The notes beneath the pieces are model-generated. The model was not told the origin of the DNA. It was given only the letters and a program-made list of their open reading frames with translations, and searched no databases. This document shows positions 16,419 to 25,594 of a DNA stretch of 44,959 bases, one piece after another. Both the position numbers and the translations under genes were made by a program. The first letter of the stretch is position 1, and each line of letters begins with the position of its first letter. This stretch comes from an uncultured Saccharospirillaceae bacterium (GTDB lineage Bacteria; Pseudomonadota; Gammaproteobacteria; Pseudomonadales; Natronospirillaceae): NCBI GenBank assembly GCA_913063165.1, contig CAJXZL010000018.1:1-44959 (forward strand), read 5' to 3'.

Positions 16419-17039
16419 ATGACAACGATTAGTTCCAACACAGACCGTAAACAGCAGGTGTTAACAGCGGCCGTTCAACTCTTTGTATCAAAAGGCATTC
16501 AAAACACCAGCATGAACGAAATTATCACGGCATCTGGATTAAGCAAGGGTGGCGTTTACCACTATTTTGAAAGCAAAGATGATTTGGTTCTGGGCGTTTT
16601 AGATATCTTTATTGAGATTCAGAGAAACGCCCTGACGTTAGCCATGGCACAGGTCGGCACGACCCGTGAACGCCTAGAAACACTGGTGAAAAGCATTGCT
16701 CAGTCGGACATCGTCCATACAGCGGGTGGTTATTCTGACATTCGCATAGCGCTGGACATGCTGACCTTAGCACTCGAAAAGCCGTTGTTTTTGGCGCGTT
16801 TGCAGGCAGGTTATGACGAATTGATGGCGCTTTTTTACCCCATTATTGAAAGCGGCATTCAGCAGGGTGAATTCAAGGCAGATACCGACGCGAGAAAGGT
16901 CGCTATTACCCTATCGGCAATATTTGATGGGTTACGGATGCAACAACCGTTAGAAAAGGGACAATTTGATTGGGTGGCTATTGGTCTTGAGGCCACCAAC
17001 CATGTACTCAATGGGATTTCGGCGCGTCCTTGCGATTAG
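16419..17039 (+). CDS. TetR-family repressor of the export operon
   Basis: A 206-residue regulator. The N-terminal helix-turn-helix (about residues 12-58) has the family signature, from RKQQVLTAAVQLFVSKG to GLSKGGVYHYFESKDDL. The C-terminal ligand domain is unassigned. It is the last gene of the export operon, preceded by TAGGAG. The perfect palindrome at the operon promoter (11507-11520) is its probable operator, giving negative autoregulation released by the transported compound or a relative. Its stop overlaps the stop of convergent serB by 4 nt, and no terminator separates them, so antisense transcription into serB is possible. Confidence 0.93.
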   Translation: MTTISSNTDRKQQVLTAAVQLFVSKGIQNTSMNEIITASGLSKGGVYHYFESKDDLVLGVLDIFIEIQRNALTLAMAQVGTTRERLETLVKSIAQSDIVHTAGGYSDIRIALDMLTLALEKPLFLARLQAGYDELMALFYPIIESGIQQGEFKADTDARKVAITLSAIFDGLRMQQPLEKGQFDWVAIGLEATNHVLNGISARPCD

Positions 17040-18268
17040 CGGACAGCACCGTTGATTTCATCGTCTGTCTGACCCAGTGCATACAACAGGGTGTCCAAAC
17101 CACCGACGCTGAGGCTATGTTGCGCGGCAGCCCTCACTTTGGGCTTGGCATGAAACGCGACGCCTAATCCTGCAATCGACAACATGGGCACATCATTGGC
17201 ACCATCACCCACGGCAATGGTGCGCGCCACAGTAAGGTCCAATTTATTGGCCAATTGTTGCAACAGCGCTGCTTTCTTCTCGCCATCTACAATGTCGTCA
17301 CCTACCTGCCCTGTGAGCTTGCCATTTTCTGCAAGCAGGTCGTTTGCATACACCCAGTCGATACCTAAAAGGCGCTGCACCTGCTCAGCAAAATAGGTGA
17401 AGCCGCCCGATAATATCGCTGTTTTATAACCCATGGCCCGCAACTGCCGAAATAACCGCTGTGCGCCTGGCATGATGGGCAACTGTGCGGCGATGTCGTC
17501 CAATACGTCCACAGACAACCCCTCGAGCAACGCCATACGCTGTCGAAAGCTCTGTTGGAAATCGATATGACCTTGCATGGCCGATGCTGTAATCGCCTGC
17601 ACCTGCTCGCCAATACCCGCGCGCATCGCCAGTTCATCAATCACCTCGGTTTGGATCAGTGTTGAATCCATATCGAACACAGCCAAGCCACCTTGGGTCA
17701 TTAGCTGCTGGCTATTTTGTACCATGAGGTCAACACCATAACGATCGGCCAAGGCCAACAAAACGGCTTTGATAAGCGCAGGATTGACCGCAGTACCAGC
17801 CGACCACATCTCGTAGGCAGTCACCTGTGGTCCATCGCCTTGGGGTGCATCTTGGGTAAGGCAGTGTACATGGGTCATGATCTGCCCCAATGACACACAG
17901 TGTTCCAGAATATCAGCCCACAGCGCCGCACTATCAGCTGCCGCATCGCGGGGCATCACCAAGGTCCACACTGCGTGTGGCACTTCAAGAGCGCGGCAGG
18001 CTGCCATAGACGTTTTGACTGTCGGCATATTTGATACAGACTTGATCTGTAGTGCACCCTCTTCAGCCCAGCCATCGCAGGTCGCCTGTGCTGTGCCTAG
18101 CGCATCGTCTGTCGCCGACAGGTCCATTGCCACACGATGACCGGCTTCATCGGCCACAACGCGCAGCCCTGCTAACTGAATAGATTGGTCACGCAGTAAC
18201 TGCACCAACGCACTCAACGCGGAGTGGGCATGGGAGACGGGAAGATGAAAATGCCATTGACGGGTCAC
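17036..18268 (-). CDS. serB: Phosphoserine phosphatase SerB with N-terminal ACT-like region
   Basis: A 410-residue enzyme for the last step of serine synthesis. The HAD-phosphatase core starts near residue 195 with the nucleophile motif DMDST (Asp 199, acid/base Asp 201); motif II is in AILSGGFTYF and motif IV is VGDGANDVPML. The first 180 residues look like the tandem ACT-type regulatory region seen in the roughly 400-residue SerB proteins of Pseudomonas and relatives, as opposed to the shorter Escherichia form. The neighbourhood (divergent YtjB/AhpA-type gene) is the conserved one for serB. The beginning at the ATG at 18268 is supported by length and by the family N-terminus. Confidence 0.96.
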   Translation of the reverse strand: MTRQWHFHLPVSHAHSALSALVQLLRDQSIQLAGLRVVADEAGHRVAMDLSATDDALGTAQATCDGWAEEGALQIKSVSNMPTVKTSMAACRALEVPHAVWTLVMPRDAAADSAALWADILEHCVSLGQIMTHVHCLTQDAPQGDGPQVTAYEMWSAGTAVNPALIKAVLLALADRYGVDLMVQNSQQLMTQGGLAVFDMDSTLIQTEVIDELAMRAGIGEQVQAITASAMQGHIDFQQSFRQRMALLEGLSVDVLDDIAAQLPIMPGAQRLFRQLRAMGYKTAILSGGFTYFAEQVQRLLGIDWVYANDLLAENGKLTGQVGDDIVDGEKKAALLQQLANKLDLTVARTIAVGDGANDVPMLSIAGLGVAFHAKPKVRAAAQHSLSVGGLDTLLYALGQTDDEINGAVR

Positions 18269-18330
18269 AAGAGATACCTGGGTTTTGGTTTAGGGTAGCG
18301 GGTCATGCGTTTAGGTCTAAACGCCAGACA

Positions 18331-18358
18331 CAAAAAAGCCGCATCAAGCGGCTCTTTT
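18331..18358 (-). terminator. Intrinsic terminator behind the 59-residue small protein gene
   Basis: On the minus strand AGCCGC-TTGAT-GCGGCT is followed by TTTTTT. The hairpin starts 7 nt past the stop codon at 18360 and separates the small gene from serB, so serB needs its own promoter in the 62 bp that follow. Confidence 0.88.
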
Positions 18359-18359
18359 A

Positions 18360-18539
18360 TTATTTTGATTTCAGGCTTGCTACGTTGGCGAGCGCTGCAT
18401 CAGTGACCTTCGCCAATTCGATCAACAGGTCATCGGTCTCATGCGTAGACATCGCACGTATACGATCTGGGCCCATACGGAATAGACCATTTTTAATTTT
18501 TTCCAGCTGGCTGGTTACTTCTGCAATTTTGTCGCTCAT
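18360..18539 (-). CDS. 59-residue conserved-looking small protein
   Basis: The ATG at 18539 opens a 59-codon frame (starts MSDKIAEVTSQLEKIKNGLF, ends LANVASLKSK) with AGGAGC about 6 nt upstream and an intrinsic terminator immediately behind, so it is very probably a real gene. The product is charged, predicted mostly helical, has no signal peptide, membrane segment or cysteines, and includes the segment FRMGPDRIRAMS. I do not recognise a family. It sits between serB and the divergent YtjB/AhpA-type gene, and is transcribed as a single unit. Confidence 0.8.
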   Translation of the reverse strand: MSDKIAEVTSQLEKIKNGLFRMGPDRIRAMSTHETDDLLIELAKVTDAALANVASLKSK

Positions 18540-18696
18540 GAATGCTCCTAGACATTAAGAATAACGAAATGCAATCCGAAAAAATAAACCGGGCTGTTTT
18601 TCGTTTAAAGGTTTAATCAATTTGCCGCCTATTGTAACCTTGCTGACCAAAATGTCATTGATTCATCCATCTTTTTTATTGCTACAAGGGTAGTTT

Positions 18697-19980
18697 GTGA
18701 GCGACACACCGAATCCATTACAGGTCACGTTGAAATCTCAGACCTTCATTATTGGTAGCGCCTTAATTTGGCTGCTTTCAGGCATCCTGTACGTCAATAT
18801 TGCCGCGCAGCAGAAACAGCATCTTGAAGTGGAATCTGCCTTACGCAATGCCACCATTATTAGTATTGCCACCAGCTATGTCGCGCCTTTGCTGCAAACA
18901 CGCAACGTCATCAGCCTCAATGTCTTTTTAAAGAATCTGGTCTCTCGACCCGATATCTATTCGGGACAGATCATTGACAGCACTGGTGGCACCGTTACCG
19001 AATATACCGATGAGCGCGCGCCCGGCATTACCCTCAACGAAGCCATTCAATTCGACAGCCAACTGATCGGCTATATTCGTTTAGAAGTGCAGCCCATTGA
19101 TGATCTCGGCAATTGGGCATTGACGGTATTTTTATGGGCCCTATTGATTCAGGTTTTTTGGGGCCTATTTTCGCTCCAACGCAGCGTTAAATCTCTGGCG
19201 CAGTGGCACAGTGTTAATCGCCACCTACAGCCTATTTTTGGCAGTGCACATTTTAGTGCCGCGGACTGGGAAGCTGAATTTTCTGGTGCAGGACGGCAGC
19301 ACCTAACCGCCATCAACCTATTGCAACAGCGGCTTTCTACGGAGCAGTTGCCGCTATTGAGCAATGATCCTGATTTGACTGACTCGCAGTTCCATACGGC
19401 TATCGTCTTGTTTTGTGCACCCACCACTGAATCATTGGCACCCAAATCGGCCAATGCCGATGTGCAACATGACACCATAATGCAGCTGGAAACCTGGATC
19501 GAGCACATTGCTGAACTGTACCAAGGACACCGCCTAGAAAATGGGCTGTATATCGCCTTTGGTTTGGGTAATGACGACGCTGACGAAGCCGCGGTTAATG
19601 CCTTATGCGCCGCCCGTGTGCTGTATTTTCTCAGCCGAGGTCAGTTGCCACTATCCATCTCCATTGCAGCAGGCAGTTTTTGGACTGGTTCTGGTGCTGC
19701 TCCGTGGCCAATCACCCATGCCAACGGACCCGTTTTTGATGACCTAGACTATGTTCACCTGCACCATGATGGTGAGCTGATTTTGCTGACCGAATCCTTG
19801 TTTCAATATGCGGTATTAAATGAACGACTACAGGCCAGCATCTATCGTGACGTTATCACTGCCGATGGCAGAAGACTCGAAGTATGGCAATTAGACGGCT
19901 TGCAGGGACAGTACGACAACCTGTTACTCGCCCAAGCAGACCGCTTGCGTAATCTTGATCTTGCTAGGAGTAATGACTGA
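18697..19980 (+). CDS. YtjB/AhpA-type membrane protein next to serB
   Basis: A 427-residue protein that begins with GTG (AAGGG 6 nt upstream; the frame has no better ATG). One transmembrane helix near residues 16-36 is followed by a periplasmic domain (about 37-130) that includes ATSYVAPLLQTRNVISLNVFLKNL, and a second helix near 138-160. The cytoplasmic remainder has weak similarity to a nucleotide-cyclase-like region. The layout and the divergent placement relative to serB match YtjB (Smp) of enterobacteria and AhpA of pseudomonads, whose biochemical role is unclear. The gene is joined to the Rieske gene by a one-base TGATG overlap. No catalytic residues are evident in the C-terminal part, so I do not call it an enzyme. 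Confidence 0.8.
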   Translation: MSDTPNPLQVTLKSQTFIIGSALIWLLSGILYVNIAAQQKQHLEVESALRNATIISIATSYVAPLLQTRNVISLNVFLKNLVSRPDIYSGQIIDSTGGTVTEYTDERAPGITLNEAIQFDSQLIGYIRLEVQPIDDLGNWALTVFLWALLIQVFWGLFSLQRSVKSLAQWHSVNRHLQPIFGSAHFSAADWEAEFSGAGRQHLTAINLLQQRLSTEQLPLLSNDPDLTDSQFHTAIVLFCAPTTESLAPKSANADVQHDTIMQLETWIEHIAELYQGHRLENGLYIAFGLGNDDADEAAVNALCAARVLYFLSRGQLPLSISIAAGSFWTGSGAAPWPITHANGPVFDDLDYVHLHHDGELILLTESLFQYAVLNERLQASIYRDVITADGRRLEVWQLDGLQGQYDNLLLAQADRLRNLDLARSND

Positions 19981-20315
19981 TGACCCAGGTGGCTTTGTGC
20001 CCAGTATCCGACATCACAGACGGGATGAGTAAGGGCTTCGAATTGGCCAATAGCCGCTCGGTGTTTGTGGTAGGTGACGATGGCGCAGTATTTGTCTATC
20101 TCAATGAATGCCCCCATTTGGGCGTGAATTTGGAATGGGAAGAAGACAAGTTTTTAGATTCAGAGGGCCGACTGATCGAATGTTCAACCCATGGTGCTCT
20201 GTTTGAAATGGACACGGGCCAATGCATCGTTGGGCCCTGCCAAGGCGAGTCATTAACCGCCATTCCTTTTGAGATTGTCGACGGCCATATTACCGTCGAC
20301 GCCAGCCGCATTTAA
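19980..20315 (+). CDS. Small Rieske [2Fe-2S] protein
   Basis: A 111-residue cytoplasmic protein with both halves of the Rieske signature: C44-P-H46-L-G and C68-S-T-H71-G. It belongs to the NirD/biphenyl-dioxygenase-ferredoxin class of small soluble Rieske proteins rather than to the bc1 type: it has no membrane anchor and no second disulfide pair. It would pass single electrons to an unknown oxygenase or reductase. It is translationally coupled to the YtjB/AhpA-type gene (start codon overlapping the stop by one base). The 13 bp to the convergent recD stop contain no terminator. Confidence 0.92.
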   Translation: MTQVALCPVSDITDGMSKGFELANSRSVFVVGDDGAVFVYLNECPHLGVNLEWEEDKFLDSEGRLIECSTHGALFEMDTGQCIVGPCQGESLTAIPFEIVDGHITVDASRI

Positions 20316-20327
20316 CCGACCTTAAGG

Positions 20328-22184
20328 CTAAAAATCGAGACTGCCTTGCTCTGGCGGTTTCGCTACCGCGTTACTCACCGCTGTTTCATCCGCAACTGTC
20401 GCTGTATTGCTCTGGTCTATACCCAGCCGAATACGCAATCCCGAATGGCGCGCCGCATGGCGTGACACGGCATTGACCCATACCGACTGTTCTCCACAAT
20501 AGGTAAATTGTCGCTTGGCGCGGGTTAGACCCGTATAGAGCAATTCCCGACTCAAGAACGGACCTGACAACTCAGGCAATACCATGGCCACTTGGGCAAA
20601 TTCAGAGCCCTGTGTCTTGTGTATCGTCATCGCAAACACGGTTTCAATACTGGGTAATCGCGCCACGGAAACCTTGACAAAACTGCCTTCCGTCTGCGGA
20701 AAACAGGCCACCAATGCCCCATCGTCATCTGGCCATATCAGTCCGACATCACCGTTAAACAACCCCAAGCTATAGTCGTTTTGGGTCACCATGATAGGCT
20801 GCCCCTGAAACCACTGATGGCTCTGATCGCGCAACCGCTGATGGCTCTGACCGCGCAACCACTGGGTAATACGTTCATTCAATGCAACGGTACCTTGGCG
20901 GCCGACGCGGGTGGCACAGAGGATGCGAAACGCCGACAAATACTGCCATGCTGCCGACACATCAGTTGCGGTGAGCATGGGTCGATAATGCTGCTCCACC
21001 CATTCACGTAATTGGGTGTCAAAATCAGCAGTCGAGACCTGATCTAAGACCTCAGGATGCTGGCTTAAATGTGCCCAAGCCGCCGGACCATCGCCTGACA
21101 TCACGCTGTTAGCCAACACACCAATGCCACCCTTGCCATCGAACCGGTGACTGTGCTGTAAAAAGGTCAAATAATCGGCTGAGGTCGATGCCGCAGCAGG
21201 CAGCCCCAACTGGGCCGCACGTTTAACGCTATACCCCGGATGCGGTTGCGGTGTCAGGTCAGCCAAAATGCTGCCCGCAGCTACCGAGGGTAATTGCGCC
21301 GCATCACCCAATAGAATCACCCGACAATGATCAGGTAGCGCACGAAAAAGCCGTGTCATCAGCGGCAAATCCACCATCGACGCTTCATCAATCAATACAC
21401 AATCCACACGCAGCGGATTTTTTTGGTGGTATCGAAACTGGAGTTGTTTGGGCAAAAAGCCCAGAAGCCGGTGAAGGGTGCTGGCTTGCTCTGGTATGTC
21501 TGCTATCCAAGATACTGCGTGTTGCTGAGACAGCGCTGTTTTCGCTTGAACAATGGATTCGGTGAGGCGCTGCGCAGCCTTACCTGTTGGCGCAACCAAT
21601 TTGATAATGGGTGGCTGCTCATACTGCGCCAGCAAACAGCCCAAAATGCGGGTGACGGTATAGGTCTTGCCCGTACCAGGGCCACCAGCGATCACCGAAA
21701 AGGGGTTCGTAAGGGTGTTAATTGCAGCAACCCGTTGCCAATCGACTGCACGGGTATCGGTCTGCGGAAACAACAGTGCTAAGCGCTCAGCAACTGCAAC
21801 CGATAAGGTCAGCGGTGGAGCAGCCAAACGATCCGCCAGCGCGCCAGCGAGCTCAGATTCAAATTGCCAATAACGTCTGAGATACACCCGCCCATGTTCA
21901 TAGACCACGGGGAAAGCATCATTCGGCCCAATAGGCAAAGCAGATAACGCCGCATGCCAGACCGACAGTTCGGGCAATGCCAGTCGATACACACCTTCCT
22001 CAACCCAATGTTGCCCTGCCCAGTCTGACAATAACAAACAGCTGTGTCCGCGCTGCAACGCGATATTAACTGCCACGACCGCATCATACAAAGGATGGTC
22101 CAGCGACACCTCTAGCCACTGGCAAAGCTGTTTGGCAAGTGTCCGTTCAAGCGTTAACGCTTGCCCTACCACCGTGATGCTCAT
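20328..22184 (-). CDS. recD: Exodeoxyribonuclease V alpha subunit RecD
   Basis: A 618-residue 5'-3' helicase subunit of RecBCD, which unwinds broken DNA ends and loads recombination at Chi. Walker A is GGPGTGKT at residues 167-174, the DEAS box follows in VLIDEASMVDLP, and the late motif AMTIHKTQGSEFAQV matches superfamily 1B helicases. Length is normal. It overlaps recB by 4 nt (ATGA) as the last gene of recC-recB-recD. Between the helicase motifs it carries two near-identical 24-bp units (20812-20859) that encode an extra octapeptide-like repeat (RGQSHQ / RDQSHQ). Confidence 0.97.
   Translation of the reverse strand: MSITVVGQALTLERTLAKQLCQWLEVSLDHPLYDAVVAVNIALQRGHSCLLLSDWAGQHWVEEGVYRLALPELSVWHAALSALPIGPNDAFPVVYEHGRVYLRRYWQFESELAGALADRLAAPPLTLSVAVAERLALLFPQTDTRAVDWQRVAAINTLTNPFSVIAGGPGTGKTYTVTRILGCLLAQYEQPPIIKLVAPTGKAAQRLTESIVQAKTALSQQHAVSWIADIPEQASTLHRLLGFLPKQLQFRYHQKNPLRVDCVLIDEASMVDLPLMTRLFRALPDHCRVILLGDAAQLPSVAAGSILADLTPQPHPGYSVKRAAQLGLPAAASTSADYLTFLQHSHRFDGKGGIGVLANSVMSGDGPAAWAHLSQHPEVLDQVSTADFDTQLREWVEQHYRPMLTATDVSAAWQYLSAFRILCATRVGRQGTVALNERITQWLRGQSHQRLRDQSHQWFQGQPIMVTQNDYSLGLFNGDVGLIWPDDDGALVACFPQTEGSFVKVSVARLPSIETVFAMTIHKTQGSEFAQVAMVLPELSGPFLSRELLYTGLTRAKRQFTYCGEQSVWVNAVSRHAARHSGLRIRLGIDQSNTATVADETAVSNAVAKPPEQGSLDF
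20812..20859. repeat. In-frame 24-bp tandem duplication inside recD
   Basis: Two 24-bp units (20812-20835 and 20836-20859) differ at only two positions. They add eight residues without a frameshift, in a region between conserved helicase motifs. Confidence 0.85.
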
Positions 22185-25100
22185 TGCGCACCTCCCGATT
22201 GTGGATTAGCGTTGCCTGCAAACAGGGCATCTAAATGGTTCAGCGCGGGCACGTCTACTGGCTGAAAATACACGCCATGTTCGCCACTCGTATCCATGCC
22301 TCGTAGGAACAAATAATACACGCCGCCTAGGTGTTGTTGGGGGTCGTAATCTGGCACATGGGTGCGGCAATAACGGTGTAAGGCCAATAAATAGATCCAA
22401 TACTGTAGGTCATAGTAATGGTCGACCATCGCTTGGTGCATGGCACCTCTATGATACTGCTCCACCGAATCACCCAACCAATTGGATTTATAATCGGCCA
22501 AATAATAACGGCCATCCTGTTCAAATATCAGATCGATAAAGCCATGCATCATGCCTTTTAAACGGTGTTCGCTTGGCAATATCACTGGCCCGCCGCGTTG
22601 CGACGCCAAAAATCCCGCCAATTGGTTGTGCTGATGGCCACTGACTGCCATCGGGAAATAGAATTCGGTTTCTCGTAATAACTGCTGTCTCGATAAGGCA
22701 CCCAGATGCATACCCGCTTGATTGAGTGGCGCGGCCAAGATGTCCTCAAACCAACGGTTCATATCGCTGTAATCGCCATCAGGACAGACATCGACCAATA
22801 GCTGTGGATAGGCCAGCTGCATGTGTTGATTGACTACGGACCAACGCGGTCGTTGAAAATCGACCTGTTCAAATACGGCATGCAATAAATTGCCCGACTG
22901 CGCGCCCTTGGGTAACTGAAACCGCACCGACGGCGTAGTAGGTGATTCGGTGTCAGTGCTGTCGACGCCACTGTCCCGCTCAGGTTGAGACAACCCCTCA
23001 TGGCGTTTGTTGCGGGTCAGCGCAGTAAAAGAGCTGAGCCACCAGTCACGTTCAATACGTCCCTGAAACTGTCGGGTACTGAGGGTCATTGGCGCCGATT
23101 GGTTGGTTACCCGATCACCACGGGGACTAAAAGGCATGGCCACATCAATGATGGCGCCGACATTCAGCCTAGCAAATGCATCACGGGCGTCCAACGGACT
23201 ATCAATCCCTAGCAACAGGCCGAGGGGCGACAGGTTGAACGATTTAAAGGGCGCTGACACCACATACAATCGTTGCTTGGCACGGGTTGCGGCGACATAT
23301 AGCAAACGGACCAGCTCTGCATTTTGTTCGCGTTTTTCACGGGCCAGTTGGTCGGCATCCGGCAAGACCACACGCATACTGGACTGGTCTGAGGACGCGT
23401 GAATATTCACTAACTGGCTGACTTGCTTGCGTTCAATGCCATAGGATACAAAGGGTAAAAATACCACGGGGTATTCTAGGCCCTTGGCACCGTGGTGGGT
23501 GACAATACGCACCAAATCATCGTCACTTTCGAGACGCAATTCACTAGACCGGGCTTTTAAACGCAGCTGTTGGGCCACCCACAAAATGAGTTCTCGGCTA
23601 TCCGATTTGTTGGCCGATTCTTGCTGGGCCAATTCCAGAAGTTGCAGGTCATTCGTCAGTTGTCGATCAGGCTCGTTGCCCTGTTGTTGATAAAATTGCT
23701 GTACCACTTTAAAGGCCATGCTCAACAGCCCATGCTGCTGCCATTGCGCCCGCAATTTTTCGAGTCGAAGCCGCCATTGACTGTGGTAGTCGTCGTCTTC
23801 GGATAACTGGTGTAGTTGTTCGGGTGTGAGTCCAAACCAATGGGTTGCCAGTGCTGCGGTCATTGCCCGCTTATCAGCTGGCTGGTCAACGCCTTTTAAA
23901 AACACCAAAAACTGGCTGGCTTCAATACGGGACCAAATGGTTTCGCGGTTGCTGAGGTACACAGCGTCGATGCCCCGCCGTGCCAAGGCGGTTTTCATGA
24001 CCCCCGCCTGATCCTTGTTGGCAACCAAAATAGCAATATCACTGGCCGAAACGCCGCGATGCTCAGGCGCCCCCAGTTGACAATCGGTCTGCAAACGCAC
24101 GATTTCATCAACGGTCCATTCGGCGATGGCGTACTGTGCCGATTTATTTTCTTTGTCACCCTGAAACACGACCCACTGGGCTGCTTGGTCTGCTTGGTCT
24201 GATTGGTGTGATAGTGGGTCCTGCAAATTCTGCGTGTCGGATACTGCTGCCGCTACCGGATGATAGTCGATACCAAAGTCAAAGGGATTGCCGGCAAACA
24301 GCGCGTTATAGCCTGCCACCACGCCCGGCACCGAGCGATAGTTGGTACCCATGTGCCATTGTTGGTCTGCGCTGTGTCTCGCCTGTAAATAGGCAAAGAC
24401 ATCGCCACCGCGGAAGGCGTAAATGGCCTGTTTGGGATCGCCAATCATGACCAGTAATTGGGCATGTGCCGATCGGGAAATACCATCAAATATGCTGTAC
24501 TGCAGGGTGTCGGTGTCTTGAAATTCGTCCACCAGGGTAACCGGATATTGCATCGCCACGGCATCAGCCAACCGCACGCCCTGTTCTCCAGATTGCAGCT
24601 GGGTAGCCAATATCTGTATCAGGTCGTCAAAATCCATCACGTTTTGCCGCTGTTTGGCTTCTTTCAAGGCCCCACGACACCACAAAATGCCCTGTTCAAC
24701 GGCCTGAGCTAAAGCCCGATTCGCCAGCGCTATCGCCTGAACACTGGCCAGATACAGCTGCGGATAGAACTCACGCTTTTTGGCATCTTTAAAGTCTTTT
24801 TCTCGCTGTAATTGTATGAACAACGATTGGGTTTCCGGACTGTCCGGCGCTATCTGGGCGCCTGTATCGAGTCGGTCAACAATGGCTTGCCAATTCGCTC
24901 GAATATTCTCTGCCTTGCGGTTATTGACCTGCTTGGCAACAAAACCATCGCGTTCTTCGGCCCAACTGGCCATCCAGTTTATTGGCTGCGGATCCACTGA
25001 TTGATAGGGCAAAACGACGGGCTCAATACTTTTGATGGCATCTTGGAATGCCTGATAAAAGGCCTCTGGGTTGGCCCACTTCTCGGCAATTAGCAAGAAT

Positions 25101-25594
25101 TCCGGCGCTTGGGCGATCCGTCGATACCAATCTTGGACCACCTGCATATACAGTTGGTCTAACTGGGTATCCAGTCCAGCATCAAACCGCAGACCACTCT
25201 CGAATGCCTGATCTGCCAGTACCTTTTTACAAAATCCATGAATGGTGAATACAGCGGCCTCGTCTAAGTCTTGCAGCGCGCGCTGCAACTTTAGGGTGGC
25301 AGTTTCTCGAGAATATTGCGCTACCAATGCGGCATAAAACGCATCTGGCTTGGTCGCATTGGGTTGCCATTGCTGTATGGCCACGCGCAGTTCTTTATCC
25401 AAGCGCAGACGCAACTCTTGCGTCGCCGCATTGGTAAAGGTCATCACCAAAATATTTTGGACATGATAGTCAGTTTCAAGCAGCAAGCGGATATAGAGCC
25501 GCGTGATGTTATAGGTTTTTCCTGTGCCCGCACTGGCTTCAATTAATTGACGTCCCTGCAATGGCAGCGTGAGCGGATTGAGTTCCTGTGTCAT
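22181..25594 (-). CDS. recB: Exodeoxyribonuclease V beta subunit RecB
   Basis: A 1137-residue 3'-5' helicase/nuclease. Walker A is SAGTGKT at residues 21-27. The UvrD-type motif II is in LVDEFQDTDTLQYS, motif III-IV GDPKQAIYAFRGGD, and motif V-VI includes THHGAKGLEYPVVFLP and LLYVAATRAKQRLYV. The RecB nuclease domain at the C-terminus has Asp 1021 in HGFIDLIFE and the Asp-Tyr-Lys at 1034-1036 in LADYKSNW. All catalytic features are present, so the protein should be active as helicase and nuclease. It overlaps both recC and recD by 4 nt. Confidence 0.98.
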   Translation of the reverse strand: MTQELNPLTLPLQGRQLIEASAGTGKTYNITRLYIRLLLETDYHVQNILVMTFTNAATQELRLRLDKELRVAIQQWQPNATKPDAFYAALVAQYSRETATLKLQRALQDLDEAAVFTIHGFCKKVLADQAFESGLRFDAGLDTQLDQLYMQVVQDWYRRIAQAPEFLLIAEKWANPEAFYQAFQDAIKSIEPVVLPYQSVDPQPINWMASWAEERDGFVAKQVNNRKAENIRANWQAIVDRLDTGAQIAPDSPETQSLFIQLQREKDFKDAKKREFYPQLYLASVQAIALANRALAQAVEQGILWCRGALKEAKQRQNVMDFDDLIQILATQLQSGEQGVRLADAVAMQYPVTLVDEFQDTDTLQYSIFDGISRSAHAQLLVMIGDPKQAIYAFRGGDVFAYLQARHSADQQWHMGTNYRSVPGVVAGYNALFAGNPFDFGIDYHPVAAAVSDTQNLQDPLSHQSDQADQAAQWVVFQGDKENKSAQYAIAEWTVDEIVRLQTDCQLGAPEHRGVSASDIAILVANKDQAGVMKTALARRGIDAVYLSNRETIWSRIEASQFLVFLKGVDQPADKRAMTAALATHWFGLTPEQLHQLSEDDDYHSQWRLRLEKLRAQWQQHGLLSMAFKVVQQFYQQQGNEPDRQLTNDLQLLELAQQESANKSDSRELILWVAQQLRLKARSSELRLESDDDLVRIVTHHGAKGLEYPVVFLPFVSYGIERKQVSQLVNIHASSDQSSMRVVLPDADQLAREKREQNAELVRLLYVAATRAKQRLYVVSAPFKSFNLSPLGLLLGIDSPLDARDAFARLNVGAIIDVAMPFSPRGDRVTNQSAPMTLSTRQFQGRIERDWWLSSFTALTRNKRHEGLSQPERDSGVDSTDTESPTTPSVRFQLPKGAQSGNLLHAVFEQVDFQRPRWSVVNQHMQLAYPQLLVDVCPDGDYSDMNRWFEDILAAPLNQAGMHLGALSRQQLLRETEFYFPMAVSGHQHNQLAGFLASQRGGPVILPSEHRLKGMMHGFIDLIFEQDGRYYLADYKSNWLGDSVEQYHRGAMHQAMVDHYYDLQYWIYLLALHRYCRTHVPDYDPQQHLGGVYYLFLRGMDTSGEHGVYFQPVDVPALNHLDALFAGNANPQSGGAQ

